DNA of 64,000 bases. Source: Sphingobacterium sp. B16(2022) (GTDB lineage: Bacteria > Bacteroidota > Bacteroidia > Sphingobacteriales > Sphingobacteriaceae). A program made the position numbers and the translations under genes. Location: positions 1,178,001-1,242,000 of the forward strand of contig NZ_JAAUVN010000001.1 in assembly GCF_012030425.1 (NCBI RefSeq), read 5' to 3'. Below the pieces are notes generated by a model. That model had not been told where the DNA came from. It did no database searches and worked only from the letters and a program-made list of their open reading frames with translations. Shown piece after piece: positions 1 to 8,249 of this stretch. The first letter of the stretch is position 1. The number at the start of each line of letters is the position of its first letter.

Positions 1-1008
1 ATCACCAATTACTACATCACGCTACCTTCTTCAAATCTAGAAACGGCATTGTGGCTGGAATCAGACCGTATGCTGAGCCTTTCTTTCTCTGAACAAAGTT
101 TGGAAACACAAAGAAGTGTTGTATGTGAGGAGTTTAAGCAGCGTTACCTCAATCAACCCTACGGTGATGTATGGTTGAAATTAAGACCCTTAGCTTACCA
201 AGTACATCCGTATCGCTGGGCAACTATCGGAAAAGAACTTAAACATATTGAAGATGCAAAAATGGAAGATGTAAAAGCATTTTTCCAGAAGCATTATACA
301 CCACAGAATGCCATTATGGTTATTGCAGGTGATGTTAAGTTTGAGGAGATCAAAACACTGGTAGAAAAATGGTTTGCAGATATTCCTGCAGGAAATAAAT
401 ACATGAGAAATTTACCTCAAGAACCAAAACAAATAGCAGAGCGTAGGGAAGTGGTAGAGGCTGATGTACCACTTGATAGTTTGTTTATATCTTTTCATGC
501 ACCTGCACGTATGGATGAAAACTACCATGCAATGGACTTAGTATCAGATCTACTGTCTCGAGGATCATCTTCTCGTCTATACCGTCGTTTGGTTAAAGAA
601 CAGGAACTATTCAGTGAGATCAATGCCTATGTGATGGGAAGTATCGACCCCAATTTATTCTTAATTGAGGGAAAACCATCAGACGGCATTAGTCTGGAAC
701 AAGCAGAGGAAGCCATCTGGAAAGAACTGGATATCTTAAAATCTACACCTGTTCCGGCAGAAGAGCTTGAAAAAGTGAAGAATAAGATTGAGTCTACACA
801 TGTATTTGCCGAATTGTCGATCTTGGATAAAGCCATGAATCTCGCATATTATGAGCTACTTGGTGACGCCAATGAATTAAACAATGAAACAGCCAAGTAT
901 TTGGCCGTTCAATCGGAGCATATACAGCAACAGGCAAACGAAATATTTAGAAAAGAAAACGCATCTATATTGTATTATAAATCAAAGGAGGTGGCAAATG
1001 CTGAATAG
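1..1008 (+). CDS. M16 family zinc peptidase, catalytic-type subunit (5' end outside the window)
   Basis: The frame is open from base 1, so the gene begins upstream and only its last 335 codons are visible. The visible part covers the end of the first M16 half-domain (NAIMVIAGDV, then WFADIP) and the second half-domain that starts near PLDSLFISFHAPAR and contains SSSRLYRRLVKE. The zinc site HxxEH would lie upstream and cannot be checked. The stop overlaps the next gene by 11 bases, so the two M16 genes are translationally coupled. M16 peptidases of this two-gene type form heterodimers of a catalytic and a non-catalytic subunit that degrade peptides in a closed chamber, usually in the periplasm. 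The family call is firm; substrate and location are inferred. Confidence 0.9.
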   Translation: MTNYYITLPSSNLETALWLESDRMLSLSFSEQSLETQRSVVCEEFKQRYLNQPYGDVWLKLRPLAYQVHPYRWATIGKELKHIEDAKMEDVKAFFQKHYTPQNAIMVIAGDVKFEEIKTLVEKWFADIPAGNKYMRNLPQEPKQIAERREVVEADVPLDSLFISFHAPARMDENYHAMDLVSDLLSRGSSSRLYRRLVKEQELFSEINAYVMGSIDPNLFLIEGKPSDGISLEQAEEAIWKELDILKSTPVPAEELEKVKNKIESTHVFAELSILDKAMNLAYYELLGDANELNNETAKYLAVQSEHIQQQANEIFRKENASILYYKSKEVANAE

Positions 1009-2302
1009 AGCAGTAGCACCTGAAGCCAAACCGATTGGTGATATTCATTTAAAAAGCCCAAAAGTACTTGCTTTCAACAATGGAATTCCTGTTTATGTCT
1101 TTCATTCGCCTGATCAAGAATTGGTACGCATTGAGTGGATTTTTAATAATGTCTTCAATGAAGATGAAAATCCGCTACTAAATAGTGCCCTAAGCGCTTT
1201 GTTAAAGGAAGGAACAAAAAACTATAACAGCGCTGAGATTGCGGATAAAGTCGACTTCTATGGGGCTTTTCTAATGCCAGAATACGGATTTGATATCACT
1301 TCGCTGACATTGTACACATTAAATAAACATAGTAATGTGTTATTACCTTTGATCAAGGAGATTTTAACAGAATCAGTTTTACCGCAGAAGGAACTGGATA
1401 CCTATCTCAGAAACAATAAGCAAAAGCTTCAGGTTTCTCTTCAGAAAAACGATTATTTAGCGAGAAGAACCTATTATAATCATGTTTTCGGTTCGGGAAA
1501 CCGTTATGGAAAAACGCCCTCTTTAGAAGAATATGATTTGATTTCTAGAGATGCTTTAATCGATTTATACCATAAGCAATTTACTCCATCTAATTGTCGT
1601 TTAATTATTTCCGGTAATGTATCTGAATCTTTGCTTCAAGAGCTTAGCTTATATTTTGGTGATCAATGGCTGGCTACAGACGAGGTACCATTGACCGAAC
1701 CGAATTTAACTGCAGATACAGGACAATTGATTTATGACGAAAGAGCAGAGGCATTGCAATCTGCCATACGTATCGGTATGCCGAATATAAATCGTAACCA
1801 TGTGGATTATCCCGCTTTGCAATTTGTAAATACGTTACTGGGCGGTTTTTTCGGGTCAAGGCTCATGCGTAACATTCGAGAAGAAAAAGGCTATACTTAC
1901 AGTATCGGTTCAGCTGTGGGTTCTTTAAAATATGGAGGTTTTCTGACTATTGCGACAGAGGTTGGTGTAGATGTAACCGATGCGACATTGACGGAAATCG
2001 AAAAAGAAATTGAAATTTTAAGAACAGAATTAGCGACTATAGAGGAATTGGACTTAGTGAAAAATTACCTCTCAGGATCTATGCTAGGTTCTTTAGAGAG
2101 TATTTTTTCACATGCAGATAAGTTTAAAAATGTGCTACTTGCTAACATGGATTTGACTTACTATGACCATTATATGAATGAAATCAATGCGATGACTCCT
2201 GAAAAAGTAAAGGAAATCGCTATTCAGTATTTTGACTATAGTAAGATGATTAAAATTGTGGTTGGAAAAATGAAAACCCTAGAATTAGTCTCTGAATTGT
2301 AA
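998..2302 (+). CDS. M16 family peptidase, non-catalytic partner subunit
   Basis: This 434-residue protein has the M16 fold but no HxxEH zinc motif at the position expected near residue 60, where SALSALLKEGTKN is found instead. It keeps the C-terminal Arg/Tyr pair typical of non-catalytic subunits in RNIREEKGYTYSIGS at about residues 290-305. The ATG at 998 is chosen because a strong AAAGGAGG lies just upstream; the frame continues open to 884 without a good start. It overlaps the preceding M16 gene by 11 bases and should be its obligate partner. No signal peptide is seen at this start, unlike many homologues, so the location is uncertain. Confidence 0.92.
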   Translation: MLNRAVAPEAKPIGDIHLKSPKVLAFNNGIPVYVFHSPDQELVRIEWIFNNVFNEDENPLLNSALSALLKEGTKNYNSAEIADKVDFYGAFLMPEYGFDITSLTLYTLNKHSNVLLPLIKEILTESVLPQKELDTYLRNNKQKLQVSLQKNDYLARRTYYNHVFGSGNRYGKTPSLEEYDLISRDALIDLYHKQFTPSNCRLIISGNVSESLLQELSLYFGDQWLATDEVPLTEPNLTADTGQLIYDERAEALQSAIRIGMPNINRNHVDYPALQFVNTLLGGFFGSRLMRNIREEKGYTYSIGSAVGSLKYGGFLTIATEVGVDVTDATLTEIEKEIEILRTELATIEELDLVKNYLSGSMLGSLESIFSHADKFKNVLLANMDLTYYDHYMNEINAMTPEKVKEIAIQYFDYSKMIKIVVGKMKTLELVSEL

Positions 2303-2341
2303 TTAAAGGCTGACAATAAATAATAAATCATTCATACTTTG

Positions 2342-2349
2342 TATTTTTG
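2342..2349 (+). promoter_or_regulatory. -7 box (TATTTTTG) before the exonuclease gene
   Basis: TATTTTTG matches the Bacteroidota -7 consensus TAnnTTTG and would give a leader of about 40 nt for the gene at 2395. No clear TTG is found at the -33 distance. Confidence 0.4.
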
Positions 2350-2394
2350 TTGTATACAATGATGTATGGAACAATTTAATAAATAAAATTCGTA

Positions 2395-3345
2395 ATGGAA
2401 TTGAAACTCAAGAAACCTTTAGCATTCTTTGATTTAGAGACTACAGGAATCAATATCTCAGCAGATAGAATTGTTGAAATATCAATATTAAAGGTGTTGC
2501 CTAATGCTGAGGAGCAAGTATATACGAAGCGGATTAACCCGCTTATGCCTATTCCTGCAGAATCATCCATGTTCCATGGTATCTATGACGAAGATATTAT
2601 AGACGCGCCAACATTTCAAGCGATTAGTCAAGAAGTAGCAGATTTTATTGGTGACGCAGATTTAGCGGGTTATAACTCCAATAAATTTGATATCCCTATG
2701 CTGATGGAAGAATTCCTACGTTCAGGAGCTGATTTTTCGTTGGAAAATCGTGTTTTTGTTGACGTACAGAATATTTTTCATCAAATGGAACAACGTACTT
2801 TGAAAGCTGCTTATAAATTCTATTGCAATGAAAGCCTAGAAAATGCACACAGTGCAGAAGCAGACGTAAGAGCTACATATGAAGTTTTGAAAGCACAGTT
2901 AACCAAGTATGAAGGTGCTGTGTATGAAGATAAGCATGGTAAACAATCTGTACCTGTTGTAAATGACGTCGAAGCATTGTCAGATTTTACTAATATGACA
3001 AAACCAGTGGATTTTGCAGGACGGATTGTGTACAATGAAGACGGAGTAGAAGTCATTAATTTTGGTAAACATAAAGGACGTCCGGTTACAGAGGTTTTTG
3101 ATGTAGAACCAAGTTACTATGCGTGGATGCAAAATGGCGACTTCCCACTTTATACTAAGAAATGTTTAGAAATAATCTGGAACCGTCATCGCTCAGCTAA
3201 AAAAGCAGCAAAATCAACAGAACCCATTCACGCGGCTGAAGATAAGAAGCAAGCTAAAAAAGAATTTCAAAAGCAAGAAAATAAAAGCCAAGCAACAGCG
3301 ATCACAAATGATATGTTAGCAAGTCTAAAAAATAAATTTGGTTAG
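2395..3345 (+). CDS. DnaQ-like 3'-5' exonuclease (DEDDh) with C-terminal exonuclease-X-like domain
   Basis: The 316-residue protein starts with a DEDDh exonuclease domain whose metal ligands are all visible: D13 and E15 (FFDLETTG), D99 (YNSNKFD), and H152 with D157 (AHSAEADVRA). A second short module around residues 220-265 (INFGKHKG, then YYAWM and FPLYTK) resembles the C-terminal element of exodeoxyribonuclease-X-like proteins. A Lys/Gln-rich tail follows. The family trims DNA 3' ends, as the polymerase III proofreading subunit or as a stand-alone repair nuclease. The extra module and the lack of a polymerase-binding neighbour favour the stand-alone role. It lies 47 bp upstream of trxB and is probably co-transcribed with it. 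Confidence 0.9.
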   Translation: MELKLKKPLAFFDLETTGINISADRIVEISILKVLPNAEEQVYTKRINPLMPIPAESSMFHGIYDEDIIDAPTFQAISQEVADFIGDADLAGYNSNKFDIPMLMEEFLRSGADFSLENRVFVDVQNIFHQMEQRTLKAAYKFYCNESLENAHSAEADVRATYEVLKAQLTKYEGAVYEDKHGKQSVPVVNDVEALSDFTNMTKPVDFAGRIVYNEDGVEVINFGKHKGRPVTEVFDVEPSYYAWMQNGDFPLYTKKCLEIIWNRHRSAKKAAKSTEPIHAAEDKKQAKKEFQKQENKSQATAITNDMLASLKNKFG

Positions 3346-3392
3346 GTCATAGTACTCGTTAATTAGAAAACAATATTTTATAAAATAATATT

Positions 3393-4343
3393 ATGTCTCA
3401 AGAAATAGAACACCTACAGTGTTTAATAATTGGTTCAGGACCCGCAGGATATACAGCAGCGATTTATGCAGCCCGTGCTGATATGAAACCTGTTATCTAT
3501 ACAGGGATGGTACCGGGCGGTCAGTTGACGCAGACAACAGAAGTGGATAACTTTCCTGGATACCCAAAGGGGATTACAGGACCGATCATGATGGAAGATC
3601 TACGTATGCAAGCAGAACGTTTTGGTACTGATGTCCGTTTCGGATATGCAACTAAAGTTGATTTTTCTGGTCCGGTACATCAGGTTGAAATCGACGGAAT
3701 TAAAACTGTTACTGCAGATACAGTAATCATCGCTACAGGTGCAACAGCAAAATGGCTAGGACTTGATAGCGAACAAAAGTATAATGGTTTTGGTGTATCT
3801 GCATGTGCAGTATGTGACGGTTTTTTCTTTAAAAACCAAGAAGTAGCGATTGTAGGTGCTGGTGATACGGCAGCTGAAGAGGCTACCTATTTAGCAAAAT
3901 TATGTTCTAAAGTACATATGTTGGTGCGTCGTGATGAATTTAGAGCTTCTAAAGCAATGGTTCACCGCGTGATGAATACACCAAATATCGAAGTACATTA
4001 CAATTCGGAAACCAAGGAAATCTTAGGTGACGGTCAAGTGGTAACAGGTGTTCGTGTTTTAAATAACAAAGATCAATCTGAAAAAGTATTGGATGTAACA
4101 GGATTTTTTGTTGCTATTGGACACAAGCCAAATACAGAACTTTTCAACGGTATCTTAGATATGGATGAAACAGGTTATTTAATTACACAGCCAAATACGA
4201 CGGCAACGAATATTCCAGGTGTATTTGCTTGTGGAGATGTACAGGATAATGTATACCGCCAAGCAATTACAGCTGCAGGAACTGGTTGTATGGCTGCTTT
4301 AGAAGCAGAGCGTTATCTAGCCGCTAAAGAGGATGTTGCGTAA
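3393..4343 (+). CDS. trxB: Thioredoxin-disulfide reductase
   Basis: The 316-residue flavoprotein is full length for low-molecular-weight TrxB. It shows the FAD site IGSGPAGYTAAIYAARA (residues 13-29), the redox pair CAVCDG (C138, C141), the NADPH site GAGDTAAEEA, and the closing FAD motif GVFACGDVQDN. It moves electrons from NADPH through FAD to thioredoxin in the cytoplasm and so maintains disulfide reduction and peroxide defence. It is followed by a bidirectional terminator shared with convergent rnhA. Confidence 0.97.
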   Translation: MSQEIEHLQCLIIGSGPAGYTAAIYAARADMKPVIYTGMVPGGQLTQTTEVDNFPGYPKGITGPIMMEDLRMQAERFGTDVRFGYATKVDFSGPVHQVEIDGIKTVTADTVIIATGATAKWLGLDSEQKYNGFGVSACAVCDGFFFKNQEVAIVGAGDTAAEEATYLAKLCSKVHMLVRRDEFRASKAMVHRVMNTPNIEVHYNSETKEILGDGQVVTGVRVLNNKDQSEKVLDVTGFFVAIGHKPNTELFNGILDMDETGYLITQPNTTATNIPGVFACGDVQDNVYRQAITAAGTGCMAALEAERYLAAKEDVA

Positions 4344-4360
4344 ATAATACGTAATCACAT

Positions 4361-4393
4361 AAAAAGGCCAGGAAATTATTCCTGGCCTTTTTT
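4361..4393. terminator. Bidirectional rho-independent terminator between trxB and rnhA
   Basis: AAAAAGGCCAGGA and its complement TCCTGGCCTTTTT pair perfectly around an AATTAT loop. A-tracts and T-tracts flank the stem, so it can stop transcription on both strands. Confidence 0.92.
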
Positions 4394-4414
4394 ATACCAT
4401 ATTCTTTAAAAATT

Positions 4415-4918
4415 TTATAGCTGAGCTTTAGCTTCTTCCATTTCATATACTGAATCAATCTTCCAAGAAGATTGATCTTTCGAAGCTTTTACAGCCAACT
4501 GGTCACACCGCTCATTTAAAGGATGGCCAGCATGCCCTTTTACCCATACTAATTTAACCTGATGTAGTTTGTATACCTGCATCAATCTTATCCAAAGATC
4601 TTTATTTTTCTTTCCTGCAAATCCTTTTTGAATCCAACCATATACCCATTTCTTGTCGATGGAATCTATAACATATTTGGAATCTGAATAGACTGTAACC
4701 TTTTGGTTGAGATTTTTTAAAGCTTCTAGACCAACTATTACCGCCATCAGCTCCATGCGATTATTAGTGGTCTTACGATAACCACCAGAAAACTCTTTCT
4801 CAATCAGTTTACCTTTATACGCTTCATTATCACCCGTATAAACTGTCCTTAATATCGTACCGTAGCCACCTGGTCCTGGATTACCGCTCGAAGCACCATC
4901 CGTGTATAATTCAATCAT
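4415..4918 (-). CDS. rnhA: Ribonuclease HI
   Basis: The 167-residue protein carries the complete RNase HI active site: D7 ([11 protein letters not shown]), E56 (NNRMELMAV), D79 (YSDSKYVID), H129 and D139 ([16 protein letters not shown]). It cleaves RNA in RNA-DNA hybrids, including Okazaki primers and R-loops, in the cytoplasm. The length is slightly above the roughly 155 residues of the classic enzyme because of a short C-terminal tail. It is convergent with trxB. A perfect -7 box ends only five bases before the ATG, so the mRNA may be leaderless. Confidence 0.97.
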   Translation of the reverse strand: MIELYTDGASSGNPGPGGYGTILRTVYTGDNEAYKGKLIEKEFSGGYRKTTNNRMELMAVIVGLEALKNLNQKVTVYSDSKYVIDSIDKKWVYGWIQKGFAGKKNKDLWIRLMQVYKLHQVKLVWVKGHAGHPLNERCDQLAVKASKDQSSWKIDSVYEMEEAKAQL

Positions 4919-4923
4919 CAGTA

Positions 4924-4931
4924 CAAAGATA
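4924..4931 (-). promoter_or_regulatory. -7 promoter box (TATCTTTG) directly before rnhA
   Basis: On the minus strand TATCTTTG matches TAnnTTTG exactly and is followed by TACTG and the rnhA ATG. Transcription would begin at or next to the start codon. No good TTG is present at the -33 distance. Confidence 0.5.
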
Positions 4932-4960
4932 AATTATTAAGCCAAAAAACCGACTTTAAG

Positions 4961-4991
4961 TTTGAATTGAACGAATAAATTCTTACTTTTC
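4961..4991 (+). promoter_or_regulatory. Promoter of the first fucosidase gene
   Basis: TTTG (4961-4964), 19 bases, then TACTTTTC (4984-4991) match the Bacteroidota -33/-7 pattern with one mismatch. The leader to the ATG at 5026 would be about 30 nt. Confidence 0.6.
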
Positions 4992-5025
4992 ACCTTTTTA
5001 AAACCTGATATTTCAATAAGTAACT

Positions 5026-6867
5026 ATGATTCGGAAGAAGTCAATATTAGCAGTGTTGTTTTTAGCGCTTTCTAGCTACAACGTTTTTGCACAAGAAACT
5101 AAAAACAAGAATGAGGACGTAAAAAAAATGGAATGGTTTGAAGATGCAAAATTAGGCATTTTTATCCATTGGGGAATTTATTCGGTTAAGGGGGTTTCTG
5201 AATCTTGGGCTTTTTTCAATAACTATATCAGTCATGAAAATTACATGAAACAACTTGGTGGTTTTACAGCCAACCAATATCAACCGGAAGAATGGGCAAA
5301 ATTAATTCAGGAATCCGGAGCAAAGTATTCGGTCATTACAACACGTCATCATGATGGTGTATCTCTTTGGGATAGCAAATCGAATAATGCAATTACAACA
5401 GCGAAAGATGCTACTGCTAAAAAGGATGTTCTGACGCCTTTTGTATCGGCACTTCAGAAGAAAGGTCTTAAAACCGGATTGTATTACTCATTACCAGATT
5501 GGAGTCATCCAGATTATGATGTCAATACGAGAATAAAAAAACGTTATAACGTAGGCGATGATGCCAATCGGTGGAATAAGTTTGTTAATTACTATCAGGG
5601 ACAGTTAGCAGAATTGTCTAAAGCATATAAGCCAGATCTAATTTGGTTTGATGGCGATTGGGAACACAATGATCAGGAATGGCGTGCAAAAGAAACATTG
5701 ACGCAATTGCGTAAGTATAATCCAAATATCATTATCAATTCCAGACTGAATCAACATGGTGACTATGATACTCCAGAGCAGGGTATTCCGGTTGTAAAAC
5801 CTGAAGCACGCTATTGGGAGCTCTGCTATACCATGAATGACTCTTGGGGATATCAGCATTTTGACCATCATTATAAAACTCCAAACATGATCGTCCGTAC
5901 TTTGGTAGATTGTATTTCAATGGGCGGAAATCTTTTATTGGATATTGGCCCCAAAGCCGATGGGACAATACCTACAGAACAGGTGCAGATCTTGAAAGAA
6001 TTAGGAAGATGGACTTCTAAACATAAAGATGCGATCTACGGAACGCGTGCAGGAGTGCAATCTCGGTTTTGGAATGATAAAAATGCTTTTTCTAAAGATG
6101 GAAAAACATTATACATCTACTTGGATAACGTAAAAGATAAATTAGTTTTACAAGGTCTGAAAACCAAACCTGCTTCAGTTAAATTTGTTGGAAACCCAGA
6201 TAAGATAGATTATCAGTATGATGACTATACACTGGAATTAAATCTACCTACAGCTAATTTCGATCCAGCTGTAACTGTTGTAGCCATTACCTTTAATGAG
6301 AAGCCAGCTATTGATTTGGAAAGAAAAGAAGTGAGTTATACTGCTTATGAAATTGCAGGCCAAAGTCAAGTAGCGCATGCAATTGCAACAATTAGTAAAT
6401 CTACAGCCATAGGATCCAATTTGTTTAAAGACAAGATCAGTGCAGACGGCGATATATTAGATAAAAACTTAAAATTTACAGCTGCCGAAATTAAAGAGTG
6501 GGTAACGAAAAATGCAGAAATCTTACATGATGCTGAAGCTGGAATTGCTGATGGACACTACGCGGGATTAAGTGCACTATCTAAAGATAAGCAGACACTT
6601 TATCTTTTCGTTGAAGGAACTCCAACGGGGCCTATTGCATTAAAGGGGCTTAAGAATACCATAGCACGTATACGCATCGTAGGTGAAGGTTCTATGATCG
6701 GACATGATATATTCAATAAATTATACTGGAGCTCGACACCAGGTATTGTGTATATTGATGTTCCCAAAGAACGGATCGATAAAAACATGACAATAATTGC
6801 TGTTTTATTAGATAAACCAATTGAATTGTATCGAGAGCACGTAGGAGCTATTGAAAGTAATTTATAA
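5026..6867 (+). CDS. GH29 alpha-L-fucosidase with duplicated C-terminal domain
   Basis: The 613-residue secreted enzyme has a signal peptide ending near VFAQE. Its GH29 barrel covers roughly residues 30-335 and shows IHWGIYS, RHHDG and LIWFDGDWE, where D209 is the expected nucleophile of this retaining family. After the barrel come two similar beta-rich units, about 338-430 and 505-605. Both contain DGKTLY or DKQTLY, a GLK turn, and a closing VAITFNEKPAIDL or IAVLLDKPIEL, which indicates an internal duplication. GH29 enzymes release terminal L-fucose from glycans, probably in the periplasm here. It is followed by a terminator. Linkage specificity cannot be read from the sequence. Confidence 0.93.
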   Translation: MIRKKSILAVLFLALSSYNVFAQETKNKNEDVKKMEWFEDAKLGIFIHWGIYSVKGVSESWAFFNNYISHENYMKQLGGFTANQYQPEEWAKLIQESGAKYSVITTRHHDGVSLWDSKSNNAITTAKDATAKKDVLTPFVSALQKKGLKTGLYYSLPDWSHPDYDVNTRIKKRYNVGDDANRWNKFVNYYQGQLAELSKAYKPDLIWFDGDWEHNDQEWRAKETLTQLRKYNPNIIINSRLNQHGDYDTPEQGIPVVKPEARYWELCYTMNDSWGYQHFDHHYKTPNMIVRTLVDCISMGGNLLLDIGPKADGTIPTEQVQILKELGRWTSKHKDAIYGTRAGVQSRFWNDKNAFSKDGKTLYIYLDNVKDKLVLQGLKTKPASVKFVGNPDKIDYQYDDYTLELNLPTANFDPAVTVVAITFNEKPAIDLERKEVSYTAYEIAGQSQVAHAIATISKSTAIGSNLFKDKISADGDILDKNLKFTAAEIKEWVTKNAEILHDAEAGIADGHYAGLSALSKDKQTLYLFVEGTPTGPIALKGLKNTIARIRIVGEGSMIGHDIFNKLYWSSTPGIVYIDVPKERIDKNMTIIAVLLDKPIELYREHVGAIESNL

Positions 6868-6873
6868 ATTTGT

Positions 6874-6903
6874 AAAGAGGCAATTAAAAATGCCTCTTTT
6901 TTT
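6874..6903 (+). terminator. Rho-independent terminator after the first fucosidase
   Basis: AAAGAGGCA pairs with TGCCTCTTT around ATTAAAAA and runs into seven T. The T-run ends exactly at the ATG of the next gene, so the hairpin occupies the next gene's ribosome-binding region. Confidence 0.85.
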
Positions 6904-7356
6904 ATGACTATGAAATTTTTATTACCACTGTTATTTTTACTACTGCTAATTTCCTGTAATAACGGAAACGGAAGTAAAGCGCAAAAGCAACGTGCCGATT
7001 CACTTGCCCTGGAAGTGGTAGAGCAACGCTTGGATATTAGAGATCTCGCAAATTCCGATCATTTCATGTATTATGAGGATAGCCAAGCTCAAAATACAAC
7101 TGATATAAAGAAACTTACTGGAATCGAAAAAATAAAAGCTAAGGTAGTGGCTTATCGGATCTATAAGAATCTGAGTTTGGAAAACAACCGTTATGTTTTT
7201 AAAGCCAAATCTCCCTTAGAATTGCATATACCGAATAAAATTTTTGTGAGTTTTGAAAGAGCATTTTTAACATCCAACAATAGTGTCATTAGCAGCAAAG
7301 ACTCAATTAAACTACAGTTGCCAACAAATTTCCAAGATTCGGTATTAACTTGGTAA
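6904..7356 (+). CDS. Small lipoprotein of unknown function
   Basis: The 150-residue protein begins with a lipoprotein signal (LLFLLLLISC, then NNGNGS), so it should be anchored to a membrane facing the periplasm. I do not recognise the mature part, which is charged and has several beta-strand-like stretches. Two start codons, 6904 and 6910, are both in frame; the second gives the more usual MKFLLPLLF leader. The start touches the T-run of the preceding terminator. The sirtuin gene starts 14 bases after its stop, so the two are probably one transcript. Confidence 0.7.
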   Translation: MTMKFLLPLLFLLLLISCNNGNGSKAQKQRADSLALEVVEQRLDIRDLANSDHFMYYEDSQAQNTTDIKKLTGIEKIKAKVVAYRIYKNLSLENNRYVFKAKSPLELHIPNKIFVSFERAFLTSNNSVISSKDSIKLQLPTNFQDSVLTW

Positions 7357-7370
7357 TAGATAAAAAAGAT

Positions 7371-8072
7371 ATGAAGAAAAAAATCATCGTATTTACCGGA
7401 GCCGGTATCTCAGCAGAAAGTGGTATAAAGACATTTAGAGATGCCGATGGCTTGTGGGAGGGCCATGATGTCGAGGACGTTGCTAGTATTGATGGCTGGT
7501 ACCGTAATCCCAAACTTGTTCAAGATTTTTATAACATGAGGCGACAAGTCGCTATGCAGGCTAAACCGAATGCTGCACACCAAGCTTTAGTTGTTTTGCA
7601 GAAATCATTTGATGTACAGATTGTGACGCAAAATGTAGATACATTACATGAACGGGCAGGTTCTGATCATGTGCTTCATTTGCATGGAAGATTAGATCAA
7701 GCTTGCTCATCGAAAGATAAAAGGTTAATCTATCCAATCGACGGTTACGAGATCAAAATGGGTGACCTATGTGAAAAAGGTTCTCAATTAAGACCTGATA
7801 TAGTATGGTTCGGTGAGGCAGTTCCAAATATGGAGACCGCCATTTACATGGCACGAGAGGCCGACATAATGATTGTTATCGGGACCTCTTTGGCAGTATA
7901 TCCAGCTGCTGGTTTGGTCGATGTCATAGCTCCGACCTGCGATTTATATGTTGTTGATAAACAAATTAACACATCGCGGATACCCAAAAGAGCCAGTACC
8001 ATAGAAAGTACTGCATCGGAGGCAGTTCCATATCTGGTTGCCCAGCTCATAGAGCGATATACTACTTTGTAA
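7371..8072 (+). CDS. NAD-dependent protein deacylase, sirtuin class III type
   Basis: The 233-residue protein shows the sirtuin NAD site FTGAGISAESG at the N terminus, TQNVDTLHERAGS, and the catalytic His in LHLHGRL (H105). Y54 and R57 form the YxxR motif that marks class III enzymes, which remove succinyl and other acidic acyl groups from lysine. The small domain keeps only one Cys at each of the two zinc positions (ACSS and DLCE), so it probably does not bind structural zinc. The ATG at 7371 is preferred over an upstream in-frame TTG at 7350 because MKKKIIVFTGAG matches the usual family start. It probably works in the cytoplasm and uses NAD. Confidence 0.92.
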   Translation: MKKKIIVFTGAGISAESGIKTFRDADGLWEGHDVEDVASIDGWYRNPKLVQDFYNMRRQVAMQAKPNAAHQALVVLQKSFDVQIVTQNVDTLHERAGSDHVLHLHGRLDQACSSKDKRLIYPIDGYEIKMGDLCEKGSQLRPDIVWFGEAVPNMETAIYMAREADIMIVIGTSLAVYPAAGLVDVIAPTCDLYVVDKQINTSRIPKRASTIESTASEAVPYLVAQLIERYTTL

Positions 8073-8202
8073 GCAATTCATTACGCTAACGTTTTCGTTG
8101 TTTGCACAATCGTTTGCATCCTCGATATTCCCTGAGATGATCCGCAAGAAGCATATATTTAAATTTTATAAATCGAATTAATACGTTGTTCTTTCTGACC
8201 AC

Positions 8203-8220
8203 ACCTTGAGAAAATCAAGG
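8203..8220 (+). repeat. Small hairpin upstream of the hexosaminidase gene
   Basis: CCTTGA and TCAAGG pair around GAAAA, 30 bases before the hexosaminidase ATG. There is no T-tract, so this is not a terminator. It could be an operator or a leader hairpin; no function can be assigned. Confidence 0.35.
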
Positions 8221-8249
8221 CGTAGTCGTGATAGGTTTAATAAAATTTT

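Noticed and set aside
884..997. 38-codon N-terminal extension of the second M16 subunit
   Set aside because: It overlaps the first M16 gene out of frame and has no good start; a strong ribosome-binding site precedes the ATG at 998.
7350..7370. N-terminal extension of the sirtuin from a TTG
   Set aside because: It overlaps the lipoprotein stop, and the ATG at 7371 matches the usual family start.
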